From Saxibacter everestensis (GTDB taxonomy: Bacteria > Actinomycetota > Actinomycetes > Actinomycetales > Brevibacteriaceae), in NCBI RefSeq assembly GCF_025787225.1, contig NZ_CP090958.1, positions 744,001-808,000 on the forward strand: DNA of 64,000 nt. Reading direction: 5' to 3'. This document shows, piece by piece, positions 28,199 to 36,345 of this stretch. The translations under genes and the position numbers were made by a program. Position 1 is the stretch's first letter. Every line of letters starts with the position of its first letter. Under the pieces are notes generated by a model that made no database searches, was not told the DNA's origin, and saw only the letters and a list, made by a program, of their open reading frames with translations.

Positions 28199-28885
28199 GT
28201 GCTCGTTCTCGCTCTGGATACCTCAGCCGCCGCCTCCGCGGCAGTAGTCAGCGACGACGGCGTGCTTGCCGAACACACGATCTTTGGGGCGCGACGGCAT
28301 GCCGAGGTGCTGGTGCCCGCTGTGGAGCAGGTGCTTGCCGAAGCTGGGGCGCAGGCCGGCGATTTCGATGCGGTTGCGGTGGGTATCGGTCCAGGCCCGT
28401 ACACCGGCCTGCGCGTCGGCATCGCCACTGCGCTCGGTTTTGGCCTGGGCTGGTCGGTTCCGGTGCACGGCGTGCTGAGCATCGATGCACTGGCGTGGCA
28501 GCTTGCCTCGGCTGGATGCGTTCCGACGGACTTCGCCGTGGCGATCGACGCGCGCCGCAAGGAAGTGTACTGGGGGCGGTATTCCGGAGTTGATTCCGCG
28601 GGTACACCACGGCTGGCGGCCGGGCCGGATGTCAGCACGCCCACAGACTTCGCTTCCGCGATCGAAGGCGTGCCCAGGGGTGGACGGGGCATCCTGCTGT
28701 ATCCGGACCTGCTTGGAGAAGCAGTGTCGGATAAACCCGAACTGGTCGAACCGCTCGCTTCGGGAATCGGCGAGATAGCTGTCCGGCGGACAGCCGCCGG
28801 AATGACGCTTGAGGAACCGCGACCCCGGTACCTTCGCCGTCCGGATGCCGCCAGCCCCAAGCCGCCCAAACGAGTGCTCGGCTGA
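28199..28885 (+). CDS. tsaB: tRNA t6A synthesis protein TsaB
   Basis: TsaB is the scaffold partner of TsaD in t6A synthesis and resembles a degenerate ASKHA protein. The N-terminus LVLALDTSAAASAAVV and the GIGPGPYTGLRVGIATALGFG block near residue 60 are diagnostic. The GTG at 28199 is chosen because the family begins at the LVLALDTS strand. An upstream GTG at 28166 (overlapping the tsaE stop as GTGA) would add 11 residues. GGAGG at 28181-28185 lies 13 bases before the chosen start. Confidence 0.92.
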   Translation: MLVLALDTSAAASAAVVSDDGVLAEHTIFGARRHAEVLVPAVEQVLAEAGAQAGDFDAVAVGIGPGPYTGLRVGIATALGFGLGWSVPVHGVLSIDALAWQLASAGCVPTDFAVAIDARRKEVYWGRYSGVDSAGTPRLAAGPDVSTPTDFASAIEGVPRGGRGILLYPDLLGEAVSDKPELVEPLASGIGEIAVRRTAAGMTLEEPRPRYLRRPDAASPKPPKRVLG

Positions 28886-28890
28886 GGCGT

Positions 28891-29376
28891 ATGAGCGGTG
28901 AAGCAACCACGCCCGACGGTCCGATTATCGTGCCCTTGCGCTGGTGGCACCTGCCCGAGGCGGCCGCGCTCGACGCCAGGCTATTTCGCGAGACCAGCTG
29001 GACGCAGGAGACCTTCTGGGCCGAACTCGCGGCGCCGCAGCGTGAGTATTCTGCTGTGCTTGATGGAAATGACCGGCTTCTCGGCTATGCAGGATTGGCC
29101 TGGTCAGCGGCCGAAGCGGATGTGCAGACAGTAGCGGTCAGCACGGAACTACAGGGCAATGGCATAGGCCGGCAACTGATGCTCCGGCTGATCGAACAAG
29201 CCGGGAACCACGGCGCGACATCGCTTCTGCTGGAAGTTCGGGCGGACAACGAGCCGGCCAAGCATCTCTACACGAAACTCGGCTTCGACCGGATCGCCGT
29301 CCGCCGTGGCTACTATCAGCCGGGAAACATCGACGCTCACATCATGCGGTTGCGACCGCTGCACAGCAGAAACTAG
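28891..29376 (+). CDS. rimI: Ribosomal protein S18-alanine N-acetyltransferase (RimI)
   Basis: A 161-residue GNAT protein. The acetyl-CoA loop is VSTELQGNGIGRQLM near residue 90, followed by LLLEVRADNEPAKHLYTKLGFDRIAVRRGYYQPG, the typical RimI C-terminal block. RimI acetylates the N-terminal alanine of S18. It lies 5 bases after tsaB. In related actinobacteria tsaD follows at once; here three unrelated genes intervene. Confidence 0.9.
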   Translation: MSGEATTPDGPIIVPLRWWHLPEAAALDARLFRETSWTQETFWAELAAPQREYSAVLDGNDRLLGYAGLAWSAAEADVQTVAVSTELQGNGIGRQLMLRLIEQAGNHGATSLLLEVRADNEPAKHLYTKLGFDRIAVRRGYYQPGNIDAHIMRLRPLHSRN

Positions 29377-29385
29377 GGGGCACTC

Positions 29386-30810
29386 ATGTCAGAGGCGACA
29401 CTGAATGAGACGGAAGTGGCGGCCCTTTCGAGGATCCGGACGCTCCTCGACGGCCAGGTCGACGGCACCGTGGCCGAGAGCCTCAAGCGCCTTCCGGACA
29501 AGGAACTGGGTCTCCTCCCACTGGCGGTCGTGGGCCTCGTCGACCTGTCCAGCCGTTTCATCACCGTTGCTGCTGCTGCTACCGGCCGGGTGCGTGCGGC
29601 AGTGGAGTTCTTGGCACGATTGGAGGCATACTCCAACATCCCGAACCTGCTCAAGGGCATCCCCAAGGTCCCCGCCGAGGCCGCCCTCACGCAGGCAGCG
29701 TTGACTGTGGTCGATGACGAGATCACGACGGAGCAGTTCAACGGCCAGGCGTTCGGCTTCCCGACGTCCGAGTTCTGGGGTATCGCGGCCCTGGCTGCCC
29801 GGGCCGACGCGGACGTCATCGAGCGTCTGCGTGGTCGACTCGTTGGGGAGTGGGTGCCCAAGCATCTGTCAGCAGCGGAGAAGGCCACTGTGCGCCACAC
29901 CGAGTTGGTCCAGGCAGACCGTTCCGCCGGCGCCAACCCGGCCCCAGAGGCGCCGCAGAAGGTGTCCGAGGTCAAGAGCTGGCTCGCCAATCATCCAGAG
30001 CCCGACGTTGCGAGCCTCGCCCCCAACGCCGACCAGAGGGCCGCAGCCCGGGTGGCTGCCGTTCGGGCATTGACAAAAATCGGCACACGGCAAGCCTTCG
30101 AAGTGCTAAAGAAGTATGGGACGCCGTCGCACTCCGACGCCATGCTGAAGGAGCTGCACGTGGCCTGGGCCCGCTTCGACCGCCGCGAGTTCGCTGCCGC
30201 CATGTTCCAGCCGAGGTCCGGGTGGTTGGACCTGGGGGAGTCCGCGAACCTGGAGGGCGTCGACGCCATCCCTGGGTTGACTCACCTCACCGTCCTCCTC
30301 GGCAAGAAGGTCGATCTCTCCCCACTGGCTGGATGCAACGGGCTCGAGCGGCTTGTTCTGCACGCGTTCGCGGCCCCCGGGATTCAGGACATCACCCCAT
30401 TGGCAGAGTTGCCCGCTCTCACCGAACTCCACCTCATCGGGTTCACCAGCGGCGCCGACCTTGCGACTTTGTCCAGGATGCCCGTGCGGCGTCTCCGCAT
30501 CGACCTCGGTTGCGAGGCCGGGGACGTCCTCCTCTCGATGCCCCAGCTGGAGCGCCTGCTGGTCGCCGGGGAGGCCGACGGCGAGCCGGCCCATCCAGGT
30601 CTCGGCCAAGTGGTCCGCCAGCTGGCCCGCACGGGCGTCCAGGTGGTGGTCTACCGGCACGAGGAGTCATGGGTTCCGCAGCTGGTGAAGGACACGGAGG
30701 CCTGCTCTGGACTGCACTGCGTCAGTAAGAGCGGCTACGTCGCCCTCACTACGGACGAATCCGGATTGGAGAAGCTCACGAGCCGGTTGTTCAATAACAT
30801 CGTGCCGTGA
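29386..30810 (+). CDS. Leucine-rich-repeat protein of unknown function
   Basis: A soluble-looking 474-residue protein without signal peptide or membrane helix. The N-terminal about 200 residues are helical and alanine-rich with no recognised domain. The middle (about 205-280) is charged. From about residue 285 there are LRR-like turns: LTHLTVLLGKKVDLSPLAG, LERLVLHAF, DITPLAELPALTELHLIGF, MPQLERLLVAG. This LRR style recalls the C-terminal sensors of actinobacterial NACHT/STAND proteins, but no NTPase domain is present here. ATG at 29386 follows AGGGGG. It separates rimI from tsaD and its codon choice looks less CGG/CCG-rich than its neighbours, suggesting acquisition. No function is claimed. 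Confidence 0.75.
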   Translation: MSEATLNETEVAALSRIRTLLDGQVDGTVAESLKRLPDKELGLLPLAVVGLVDLSSRFITVAAAATGRVRAAVEFLARLEAYSNIPNLLKGIPKVPAEAALTQAALTVVDDEITTEQFNGQAFGFPTSEFWGIAALAARADADVIERLRGRLVGEWVPKHLSAAEKATVRHTELVQADRSAGANPAPEAPQKVSEVKSWLANHPEPDVASLAPNADQRAAARVAAVRALTKIGTRQAFEVLKKYGTPSHSDAMLKELHVAWARFDRREFAAAMFQPRSGWLDLGESANLEGVDAIPGLTHLTVLLGKKVDLSPLAGCNGLERLVLHAFAAPGIQDITPLAELPALTELHLIGFTSGADLATLSRMPVRRLRIDLGCEAGDVLLSMPQLERLLVAGEADGEPAHPGLGQVVRQLARTGVQVVVYRHEESWVPQLVKDTEACSGLHCVSKSGYVALTTDESGLEKLTSRLFNNIVP

Positions 30811-30885
30811 CCCGTCGTTGCGGCGGCGCTCACCATTGGCGACCTCGATCCGTCCGCGTGAGTCAATGAGCGAACCGCCCAGCGC

Positions 30886-31200
30886 CTAGTGCAGAACCTT
30901 CAGCCCGATGACGCAGCCGACAATGCCCAATAGCAGCAGGACTTTCACCAGCGAGGCTGCTTCGCCATCGAAAATCATCGCGTAAGCAACTGTCAGCACC
31001 GCGCCGATCCCGACCCACACCGCATATGAGGTGCCGGTAGGAAGTTCGCGCATCGCGAAGGCGAGGCCAGCCATGCTGAGAACCAGCCCGACGGCGAAGG
31101 TGACTGTGGGCCAGAGTCGAGTGAATCCCTCGGCCTTGCCGAGTGCGGTTGCCCAGACGGCTTCGAGTACACCGGAAATAACGAGAACGAACCAGGACAT
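30886..31200 (-). CDS. gdx: SMR-family guanidinium exporter (Gdx/SugE type)
   Basis: A 104-residue small multidrug-resistance protein with four membrane helices. The N-terminus MSWFVLVISGVLEAVWATALG, the first-helix glutamate in LEAVWA that binds substrate, and PTGTSYAVWVGIGAV match the SugE/Gdx branch rather than EmrE. The ATG at 31200 is chosen because a guanidine-III riboswitch and a GGGGAG site lie directly before it. The riboswitch implies that the physiological substrate is guanidinium. It is divergent from the Mph-like kinase gene. Confidence 0.93.
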   Translation of the reverse strand: MSWFVLVISGVLEAVWATALGKAEGFTRLWPTVTFAVGLVLSMAGLAFAMRELPTGTSYAVWVGIGAVLTVAYAMIFDGEAASLVKVLLLLGIVGCVIGLKVLH

Positions 31201-31214
31201 AGCGATCTCCCCTT

Positions 31215-31256
31215 GCGCCGTCTTGTCGCGTTCCGGGTACGGCGCACCTCGTCCGG
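31215..31256 (-). promoter_or_regulatory. Guanidine-III riboswitch (mini ykkC-III pseudoknot)
   Basis: Read on the minus strand, 42 bases match the known guanidine-III aptamer closely. It begins CCGGACGAGGTGCGCCGT, then the second CCGG that closes the first stem, and ends ACAAGACGGCGC. GCGCCGT pairs with ACGGCGC as the pseudoknot. The aptamer ends right before the AAGGGGAG ribosome binding site of the SMR gene. Guanidine-III switches usually turn translation on when guanidinium binds. The match is from memory of the Thermobifida aptamer; a covariance search would confirm it. Confidence 0.92.
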
Positions 31257-31391
31257 GTGCCGGTATGGCTGATTCAAAAGTCTCACGCCCTTCCCGAGCT
31301 GGCAAGTTGCGCTGAAGGCCTCGCTATATTCACTGGCAGGCCGGGCAGACTGGCGGCTAGTCTGGCAGCCACCCGGCGGAAGGACTCCCCA

Positions 31392-32309
31392 GTGCGACCA
31401 CGATCAGACGATGTTCAACAGATTCTCGATCTCGCCAGCAGGCACGAACTCAGCCTCGAGCAGAATTCGCTGTCGGTCATCGAGGCGGGTCTGGACTTCC
31501 GGGTCGTGCTGGCGCGAGCGAACGACGGCACAGACTGGGTGCTGCGGATTCCGCGTCGGGCCGACGTCTCCGACCGGCTGGCGGCGGAGGCCAGAATTCT
31601 CGACTTCGTCGGGCAGCGTCTTGACGTTGCGGTTCCCGATTGGCAGGTGACGGCGCCTGACCTGATTGCGTACCCCCTGCTCCCCGGGCGGCCCGGCCTG
31701 ACGATCGATGAGACCTCCGGCGAGCCGCTCTGGCACTTCGACCGGGAATCGCTGCGATATGCCGAAGACCTTGGCCGGTTGATCGCGGCCCTGCATGGCT
31801 TAAGCGCCAAGGAGGCCAAGGTCGCCGGGCTGCAGGTGCAGGATGCCGACGAGTCCCGCGCTGAATGGGAGCAAAATGTGCAAACGGTTCGCGCGGAATT
31901 CAAGGTCGCTCCCGATCTGGTTCGGAGGTGGGAAAACTGGATCGCGGACGACTCCTTCTGGCCGATTCGCACGGTACTGACTCACGGTGAGCTCTATCCG
32001 GCGCACGTCCTGATCGCCGACGACGAGACGATTACAGCCGTGCTTGACTGGACGACCGCGAAGGTCGGCGATCCGGCGCTGGACTTCATGTTTCAGAAGA
32101 TGATCGCAGGCGAGCGGGCGTTTGCGGCGACCGTCGATGCCTACCACAAGGCCGGTGGCCGGACCTGGCCGCGACTTGGCGACCACTGCGCCGAAATCGT
32201 GGCGGCCAGCCCGGTCGCTTACGGCATCTACGCTCTCACCACTGGCGAGTCGGCGCATCTCGACGCCGCGGCGGCGCAGCTGAATCCGGTGAAGTCTCCG
32301 GCGGTCTAA
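31392..32309 (+). CDS. Macrolide 2'-phosphotransferase-like kinase (Mph family)
   Basis: A 305-residue aminoglycoside/macrolide phosphotransferase-fold protein. It matches MphB-type enzymes along its length: EAGLDFRVVLARANDGTDWVLRIPRRADV near residue 30, LIAYPLLPG near 95, and AVLDWTTAKVGDPALDFMFQ near 216 with the metal-binding DW-TAKVGD. The Brenner motif reads LTHGELYPAHVL near 196, so the usual catalytic HGD is HGE. GTG at 31392 has GGAAGGA about 8 bases upstream. It is divergent from the guanidinium exporter and lies in the rimI-tsaD insertion. Macrolide resistance is plausible but unproven. Confidence 0.82.
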   Translation: MRPRSDDVQQILDLASRHELSLEQNSLSVIEAGLDFRVVLARANDGTDWVLRIPRRADVSDRLAAEARILDFVGQRLDVAVPDWQVTAPDLIAYPLLPGRPGLTIDETSGEPLWHFDRESLRYAEDLGRLIAALHGLSAKEAKVAGLQVQDADESRAEWEQNVQTVRAEFKVAPDLVRRWENWIADDSFWPIRTVLTHGELYPAHVLIADDETITAVLDWTTAKVGDPALDFMFQKMIAGERAFAATVDAYHKAGGRTWPRLGDHCAEIVAASPVAYGIYALTTGESAHLDAAAAQLNPVKSPAV

Positions 32310-32341
32310 TCGCCGTTCGCCGGCAACGATAGCCTTGGCCT

Positions 32342-33418
32342 ATGCCCTCGCCTGTCCGTACACCGCCGGCCGAGCCCCTTGTGCTCGGCATTGAGACTTC
32401 ATGCGACGAGACCGGAATCGGCATCGTCAGGGGCCGTACCCTGCTTGCCAACACCGTGTCGTCGTCGATGGATGACCATGTGCGTTTCGGCGGAGTCGTG
32501 CCCGAGGTGGCCTCCCGCGCGCACCTCGAGGAACTTGTCCCCGCCATCCAGCTGGCCTGCGCAACCGCGGAAGTGGAACTCGCCGATGTCGACGCGATCG
32601 CGGTCACCAGCGGTCCCGGCCTGGCAGGCGCGCTGATGGTCGGCGTGGCCGGAGCGAAGGCGCTTGCCTCGGCCCTAGGCAAGCCGCTGTACGCGGTAAA
32701 CCACCTTGCCGCCCACGTGGCCGTGGACATTGTCGAACGAGGCGAGCTGGAAACCCCGACGATTGCGCTGCTGGTGTCGGGCGGACATACCGAGATCCTG
32801 CTGGTGCGCGACATCGTCGATGACGTGACCCTGCTGGGTGAGACGATCGACGATGCCGCGGGGGAGGCCTTCGACAAGGTTGCCCGGCTGCTCGGATTGC
32901 CCTATCCGGGAGGTCCGAAGATTTCGAAAGCCGCGCTGGATGGCGACCGGACGGCGATCCGGTTTCCGCGCGGCCTGAGCACAGCCAAAGATCGGACTCC
33001 GGAACGCGGGCATCGCTACAACTTTTCTTTTTCCGGCCTGAAGACCGCCGTCGCCCGATGGGTTGAAACAGCGCATCGGCAGGGGCACGAGATCAAGATT
33101 CCCGATCTGGCGGCAAGTTTCGAGGAAGCCGTGGTCGACGTGCTCACCGCGAAAGCTGTGCTCGCCTGTCAGGATACCGGCGTCAACCGGCTCCTGCTCG
33201 GCGGCGGCGTGGCGGCAAACAGCCGGTTACGGGAACTACTGGCCGAGCGGACCGCCGCGGCGGGAATCACGTTGCGAGTGCCGCCGATTTCGTTGTGCAC
33301 CGACAACGGCGCCATGGTGGCAGCGCTGGGTGCGGAGGTGCTGCGCCGTGGCCATCCGCCGACCGTCAACACGTTCGGCGCCGATTCCTCACTGACCGTG
33401 GATAAGGTCTTCGTATGA
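32342..33418 (+). CDS. tsaD: tRNA N6-adenosine threonylcarbamoyltransferase TsaD
   Basis: TsaD transfers threonylcarbamoyl to A37 of tRNA with TsaB and TsaE. The 358-residue protein shows [28 protein letters not shown], the metal-binding [10 protein letters not shown] near residue 119, [31 protein letters not shown] and [15 protein letters not shown]. The ATG at 32342 is close to the family start. Unlike in relatives, it does not follow rimI directly. It overlaps the next gene as ATGA, so the downstream pair is probably coupled to it. Confidence 0.97.
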   Translation: MPSPVRTPPAEPLVLGIETSCDETGIGIVRGRTLLANTVSSSMDDHVRFGGVVPEVASRAHLEELVPAIQLACATAEVELADVDAIAVTSGPGLAGALMVGVAGAKALASALGKPLYAVNHLAAHVAVDIVERGELETPTIALLVSGGHTEILLVRDIVDDVTLLGETIDDAAGEAFDKVARLLGLPYPGGPKISKAALDGDRTAIRFPRGLSTAKDRTPERGHRYNFSFSGLKTAVARWVETAHRQGHEIKIPDLAASFEEAVVDVLTAKAVLACQDTGVNRLLLGGGVAANSRLRELLAERTAAAGITLRVPPISLCTDNGAMVAALGAEVLRRGHPPTVNTFGADSSLTVDKVFV

Positions 33419-34080
33419 GTCGCCCGTCTCAGGCAGCGCGACCGCCCGCCAAGCCGACTCTCTCCCTCGGCCAGTTGCGGCCGGCCGGGCCGGATTTCCG
33501 GTTGTTCGACGGTGAGGTGTACGAAGGCTGCCACTTCGAAGGGCATCGATTCGATTCCCAGGATGCGTCCGACAGCGAATTCATCGACTGCCTGTTCGAG
33601 GACTGTTCCCTGAACGCAGCCTCGCTGAGGAATGGCAGATTCCGGGACTCGAGGCTGACCCGAGTCAGTGCGGCGGAGCTTGACTGCGCCAATTCGCACT
33701 GGCGCAATATCGAGTTCAGCGATGTCCGGCTCGGTGCCTGGGAATGGCACGGCGCGCGAATGGATCGTGTCGCGGTGAGCGGAGGCAAGATCGACTTCAT
33801 CAATCTGCGCGGGGCGGTTATCGGCGATCTCACTCTGAGTGACTGCGTTATCGGAGAGCTCGACCTAAGTGGTGCGACGGCACGCCGGTTGTCGCTAGCC
33901 GGTTGCCGGGTCGAGCGGCTGGTGGTCGATAAGGCAACGCTTTCCGGCGTCGACCTGCGCGGCGCGGAAATCTCGGTGATTCAGGGCATAGACAGCCTCC
34001 GCGGAACCCTGATCAGCCGGGACCAGCTCTACGACCTTGCACCGGCGCTCGCCGCGCACCTGGGGGTGTCGGTGCTGTGA
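33415..34080 (+). CDS. Pentapeptide-repeat-like protein
   Basis: A 221-residue protein made largely of five-residue steps with a central Leu/Phe ([10 protein letters not shown]-, [30 protein letters not shown], later [25 protein letters not shown]), which fold into a right-handed quadrilateral beta helix. Some family members (MfpA, Qnr) mimic DNA and shield gyrase, but most have unknown roles. No signal peptide is present. The start overlaps the tsaD stop (ATGA) and the stop overlaps the Nudix-NYN start (GTGA). Confidence 0.87.
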   Translation: MSRPSQAARPPAKPTLSLGQLRPAGPDFRLFDGEVYEGCHFEGHRFDSQDASDSEFIDCLFEDCSLNAASLRNGRFRDSRLTRVSAAELDCANSHWRNIEFSDVRLGAWEWHGARMDRVAVSGGKIDFINLRGAVIGDLTLSDCVIGELDLSGATARRLSLAGCRVERLVVDKATLSGVDLRGAEISVIQGIDSLRGTLISRDQLYDLAPALAAHLGVSVL

Positions 34081-35039
34081 GTAAACCGTTGACCGGTTCG
34101 TCCACCGATCCGGAAAGCGGAGACGGCTGGGTCTACGGTCCCGATGAGACCAGGTACTGGGGTCGTTACGGCGCGGCTGGCGCACTGATCCATGACGTCG
34201 ACCGCGGGATCCTGCTGCAGCACAGGGTGCAATGGAGCCACTTCGGTGGAACCTGGGGAATACCGGGCGGCGCCCGCCATCGTGACGAGACCGCCGTCGC
34301 GGCCGCCTTGCGCGAGTGCAGCGAGGAAGCGGGAGTCCCCGCCGTCGATGGAACCGGCATCCGGCTGCGCGCAAGCTACGTGCTGGACCTCGGATTCTGG
34401 AGCTACACGACAGTGCTCTCTGACGCCACTACCCGGCTCAATGCGCAGGTGACCGATAGGGAGAGCCTTGAGGTTGCCTGGGTGCCGCTGGGTTCGGTCG
34501 ACAGTCTGCCGCTGCATCCCGGCTTTGCGGCCAGCTGGCCGGTGCTCAGTGAGGCCCTTGGGCTGCAGGTAACGCTTGTCGTCGACGTGGCCAACGTGGT
34601 TGGCTCCCGGCCGGATGGTTGGTGGAAGGACAGATCGGCGGCGGCGCAGAAGTTCGTTGCGCGGCTCGGGGCCCTGGCTGAGACGGGTATCGACGTGGGC
34701 GAGTTGGACCTACCCGGCACAGTCGGCGGCACTGCCCGACGTTGGTGGCCGCAGGAGATCCTGGCCGTAGTTGAGGGCCAGGCAAAGGGTGACTGGATAG
34801 CCGATGTCAACGCGGCCAGCGACGGAGCGGGCCCACGGGTGATCGCGGCCGCTCACGACGGCGACTCGGCAATTGTCCAGGCGACCGACGAGACGCTAGG
34901 CGCACCAGGGCATGCGGAGCAGAAACCGGACCCGGTCGTGATCGTGGTCACGGCAGACCGCGAGCTCCGCGGCCGGGTGGGCCGGCTCGGCGCGCAGGTC
35001 CGTTCGCCGCGCTGGCTTCTGGATAAGATTCCCGGCTGA
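34077..35039 (+). CDS. Nudix hydrolase fused to a NYN/PIN-like domain
   Basis: A 320-residue two-domain protein. The Nudix domain carries a full Nudix box near residues 62-84 (GGARHRDETAVAAALRECSE followed by EAGV: G-x5-E-x7-REU-x-EE-x-G). It would cleave a nucleoside-diphosphate-linked substrate. The second half, from about residue 165, looks like a NYN/PIN nuclease fold: LVVDVANVVGSRPDGWWKDR at its start and VVIVVTADRELRGRV near the end, with the acidic metal-site residues in place. A protein that may both hydrolyse nucleotides and cut RNA is unusual. It overlaps the pentapeptide gene as GTGA and closes the tsaD operon. Confidence 0.82.
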   Translation: MSKPLTGSSTDPESGDGWVYGPDETRYWGRYGAAGALIHDVDRGILLQHRVQWSHFGGTWGIPGGARHRDETAVAAALRECSEEAGVPAVDGTGIRLRASYVLDLGFWSYTTVLSDATTRLNAQVTDRESLEVAWVPLGSVDSLPLHPGFAASWPVLSEALGLQVTLVVDVANVVGSRPDGWWKDRSAAAQKFVARLGALAETGIDVGELDLPGTVGGTARRWWPQEILAVVEGQAKGDWIADVNAASDGAGPRVIAAAHDGDSAIVQATDETLGAPGHAEQKPDPVVIVVTADRELRGRVGRLGAQVRSPRWLLDKIPG

Positions 35040-35073
35040 GCGAACCCGCAGACGCGGATTCCCGGCTGAGCCG
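35029..35073. repeat. Direct repeat duplicating the 3' end of the Nudix-NYN gene
   Basis: GATTCCCGGCTGAGC, which contains the last codons and stop of the Nudix-NYN gene, occurs twice, about 32 bases apart. The second copy is in the gap before the convergent ybdK gene. Confidence 0.8.
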
Positions 35074-35079
35074 ACCGGG

Positions 35080-36225
35080 TTAGCGCACCTGTTGCGGGAC
35101 GCCGGCACGCATCTCCGCAACGAGCGAGCGCACCACCTGGCGCAGGTCGCCATCGTGCGCTTTAGCCACCGCATGCTGGCGCTGGTAGCTCGCGCCGCGA
35201 TCGATAATCGTGTTGATGCTGGCCAGCTCCTCGCTGCAGCCAAGCCGCTCGGCCACCGGCGCCAGGCGAGGCAACAGTTCCGCAAGGTCTTCGGTCACCA
35301 GCCGCTCATCACCCTTGTCGTTGAGGATGATGATGGCGTCCATGCCATAACGCGCCGCCCGCCACTTGTTCTCCTGTACGAACCAGGGCGGCATGGTCGG
35401 AAGCGTTTCGCCGTCATCAAGGCGCTGGCTGAAGTCGTCGATCAGGCACTGCGTCAACGCGGCGATCGCGGTAATCTCGCTCATCGTGGGCACACCGTCG
35501 CACACCCGGACCTCGATGGTACCCAGCGCCGGCGAAGGGCGAATATCCCAGCGCACCTCATTGAACTGATCGATTACTCCGGTGACGAGCATGTCGTTGA
35601 CGTAGTGCTCGAACTGCTCCCACGACTCGAACTGGAACGGTAGGCCGGCGGTCGGTAGCTGCTGAAAGATCAGCGCGCGGTTCGACGCATAGGCCGTGTC
35701 CTCTCCACCCCAATATGGGGAGGACGCCGAAAGGCACTGGAAGTGCGGGAAATAGGCCAGCATCGCGTTGACGATCGGCAGCACCTTATCGCGCGAATCG
35801 ATTCCGACGTGCACATGCACCCCGTAGATCAGCATCTGGCGGCCCCACCACTGCGTGCGGTTGATCAGCTCGGCATAGCGTTCCTTGTCGGTGACCTTTT
35901 GCTGAGCCCATTGCGCAAAAGGGTGAGTGCCTGCCGACATCACCTCGACCCCCAGAGGATCTGTCACGGTGCGCAGCTCGGCCAGCGAACCTTCGAGGTC
36001 GGTTTTGGCGTCGGCAACGCTCGAGCAGATTCCGGTGATGATCTCGACAGTGTTGAGCAGTAGCTCCTGCTTGATCTTCGGGTGCTCATCGGCGTCATCC
36101 GGCTTGACCGCGCGCAGGATCTCCTCGGCGACCGACATCAGTTCGCCATCGCTCGCGCTGACCAGGGCAAGCTCCCACTCGACGCCAAGAGTCGACCTCT
36201 TCGATGGCTGAAACTCGATTGGCAT
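35080..36225 (-). CDS. ybdK: Carboxylate-amine ligase / glutamate-cysteine ligase 2 (YbdK type)
   Basis: A 381-residue member of the GCS2 family, which joins glutamate to an amine such as cysteine with ATP. Motifs are STLGVEWELALVS near the start (acidic metal ligands), ELLLNTVEIITG near 53, THPFAQW, YGVHVHVGI near 134 and WDIRPSPALGTIEVRVCD near 225. The ATG at 36225 has AGGAG upstream. In actinobacteria without classic glutathione the true substrate is uncertain. It stands alone, convergent with the tsaD-Nudix operon. Confidence 0.88.
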   Translation of the reverse strand: MPIEFQPSKRSTLGVEWELALVSASDGELMSVAEEILRAVKPDDADEHPKIKQELLLNTVEIITGICSSVADAKTDLEGSLAELRTVTDPLGVEVMSAGTHPFAQWAQQKVTDKERYAELINRTQWWGRQMLIYGVHVHVGIDSRDKVLPIVNAMLAYFPHFQCLSASSPYWGGEDTAYASNRALIFQQLPTAGLPFQFESWEQFEHYVNDMLVTGVIDQFNEVRWDIRPSPALGTIEVRVCDGVPTMSEITAIAALTQCLIDDFSQRLDDGETLPTMPPWFVQENKWRAARYGMDAIIILNDKGDERLVTEDLAELLPRLAPVAERLGCSEELASINTIIDRGASYQRQHAVAKAHDGDLRQVVRSLVAEMRAGVPQQVR

Positions 36226-36345
36226 TGCACTCCTCGAACGGACGGGATCGGCGCTCTTCCGTACCGGAGTGAGCCCTCATGGAACAGGTGCTCGTTACAC
36301 CGCTCTCACTTAAGAATCCGCTGTGATGGGCAGTAGGGTCAAACC

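Noticed and set aside
34077-35039. Second half of the Nudix protein as a separate gene
   Set aside because: One uninterrupted frame covers both halves, with no ribosome site or start codon at the boundary.
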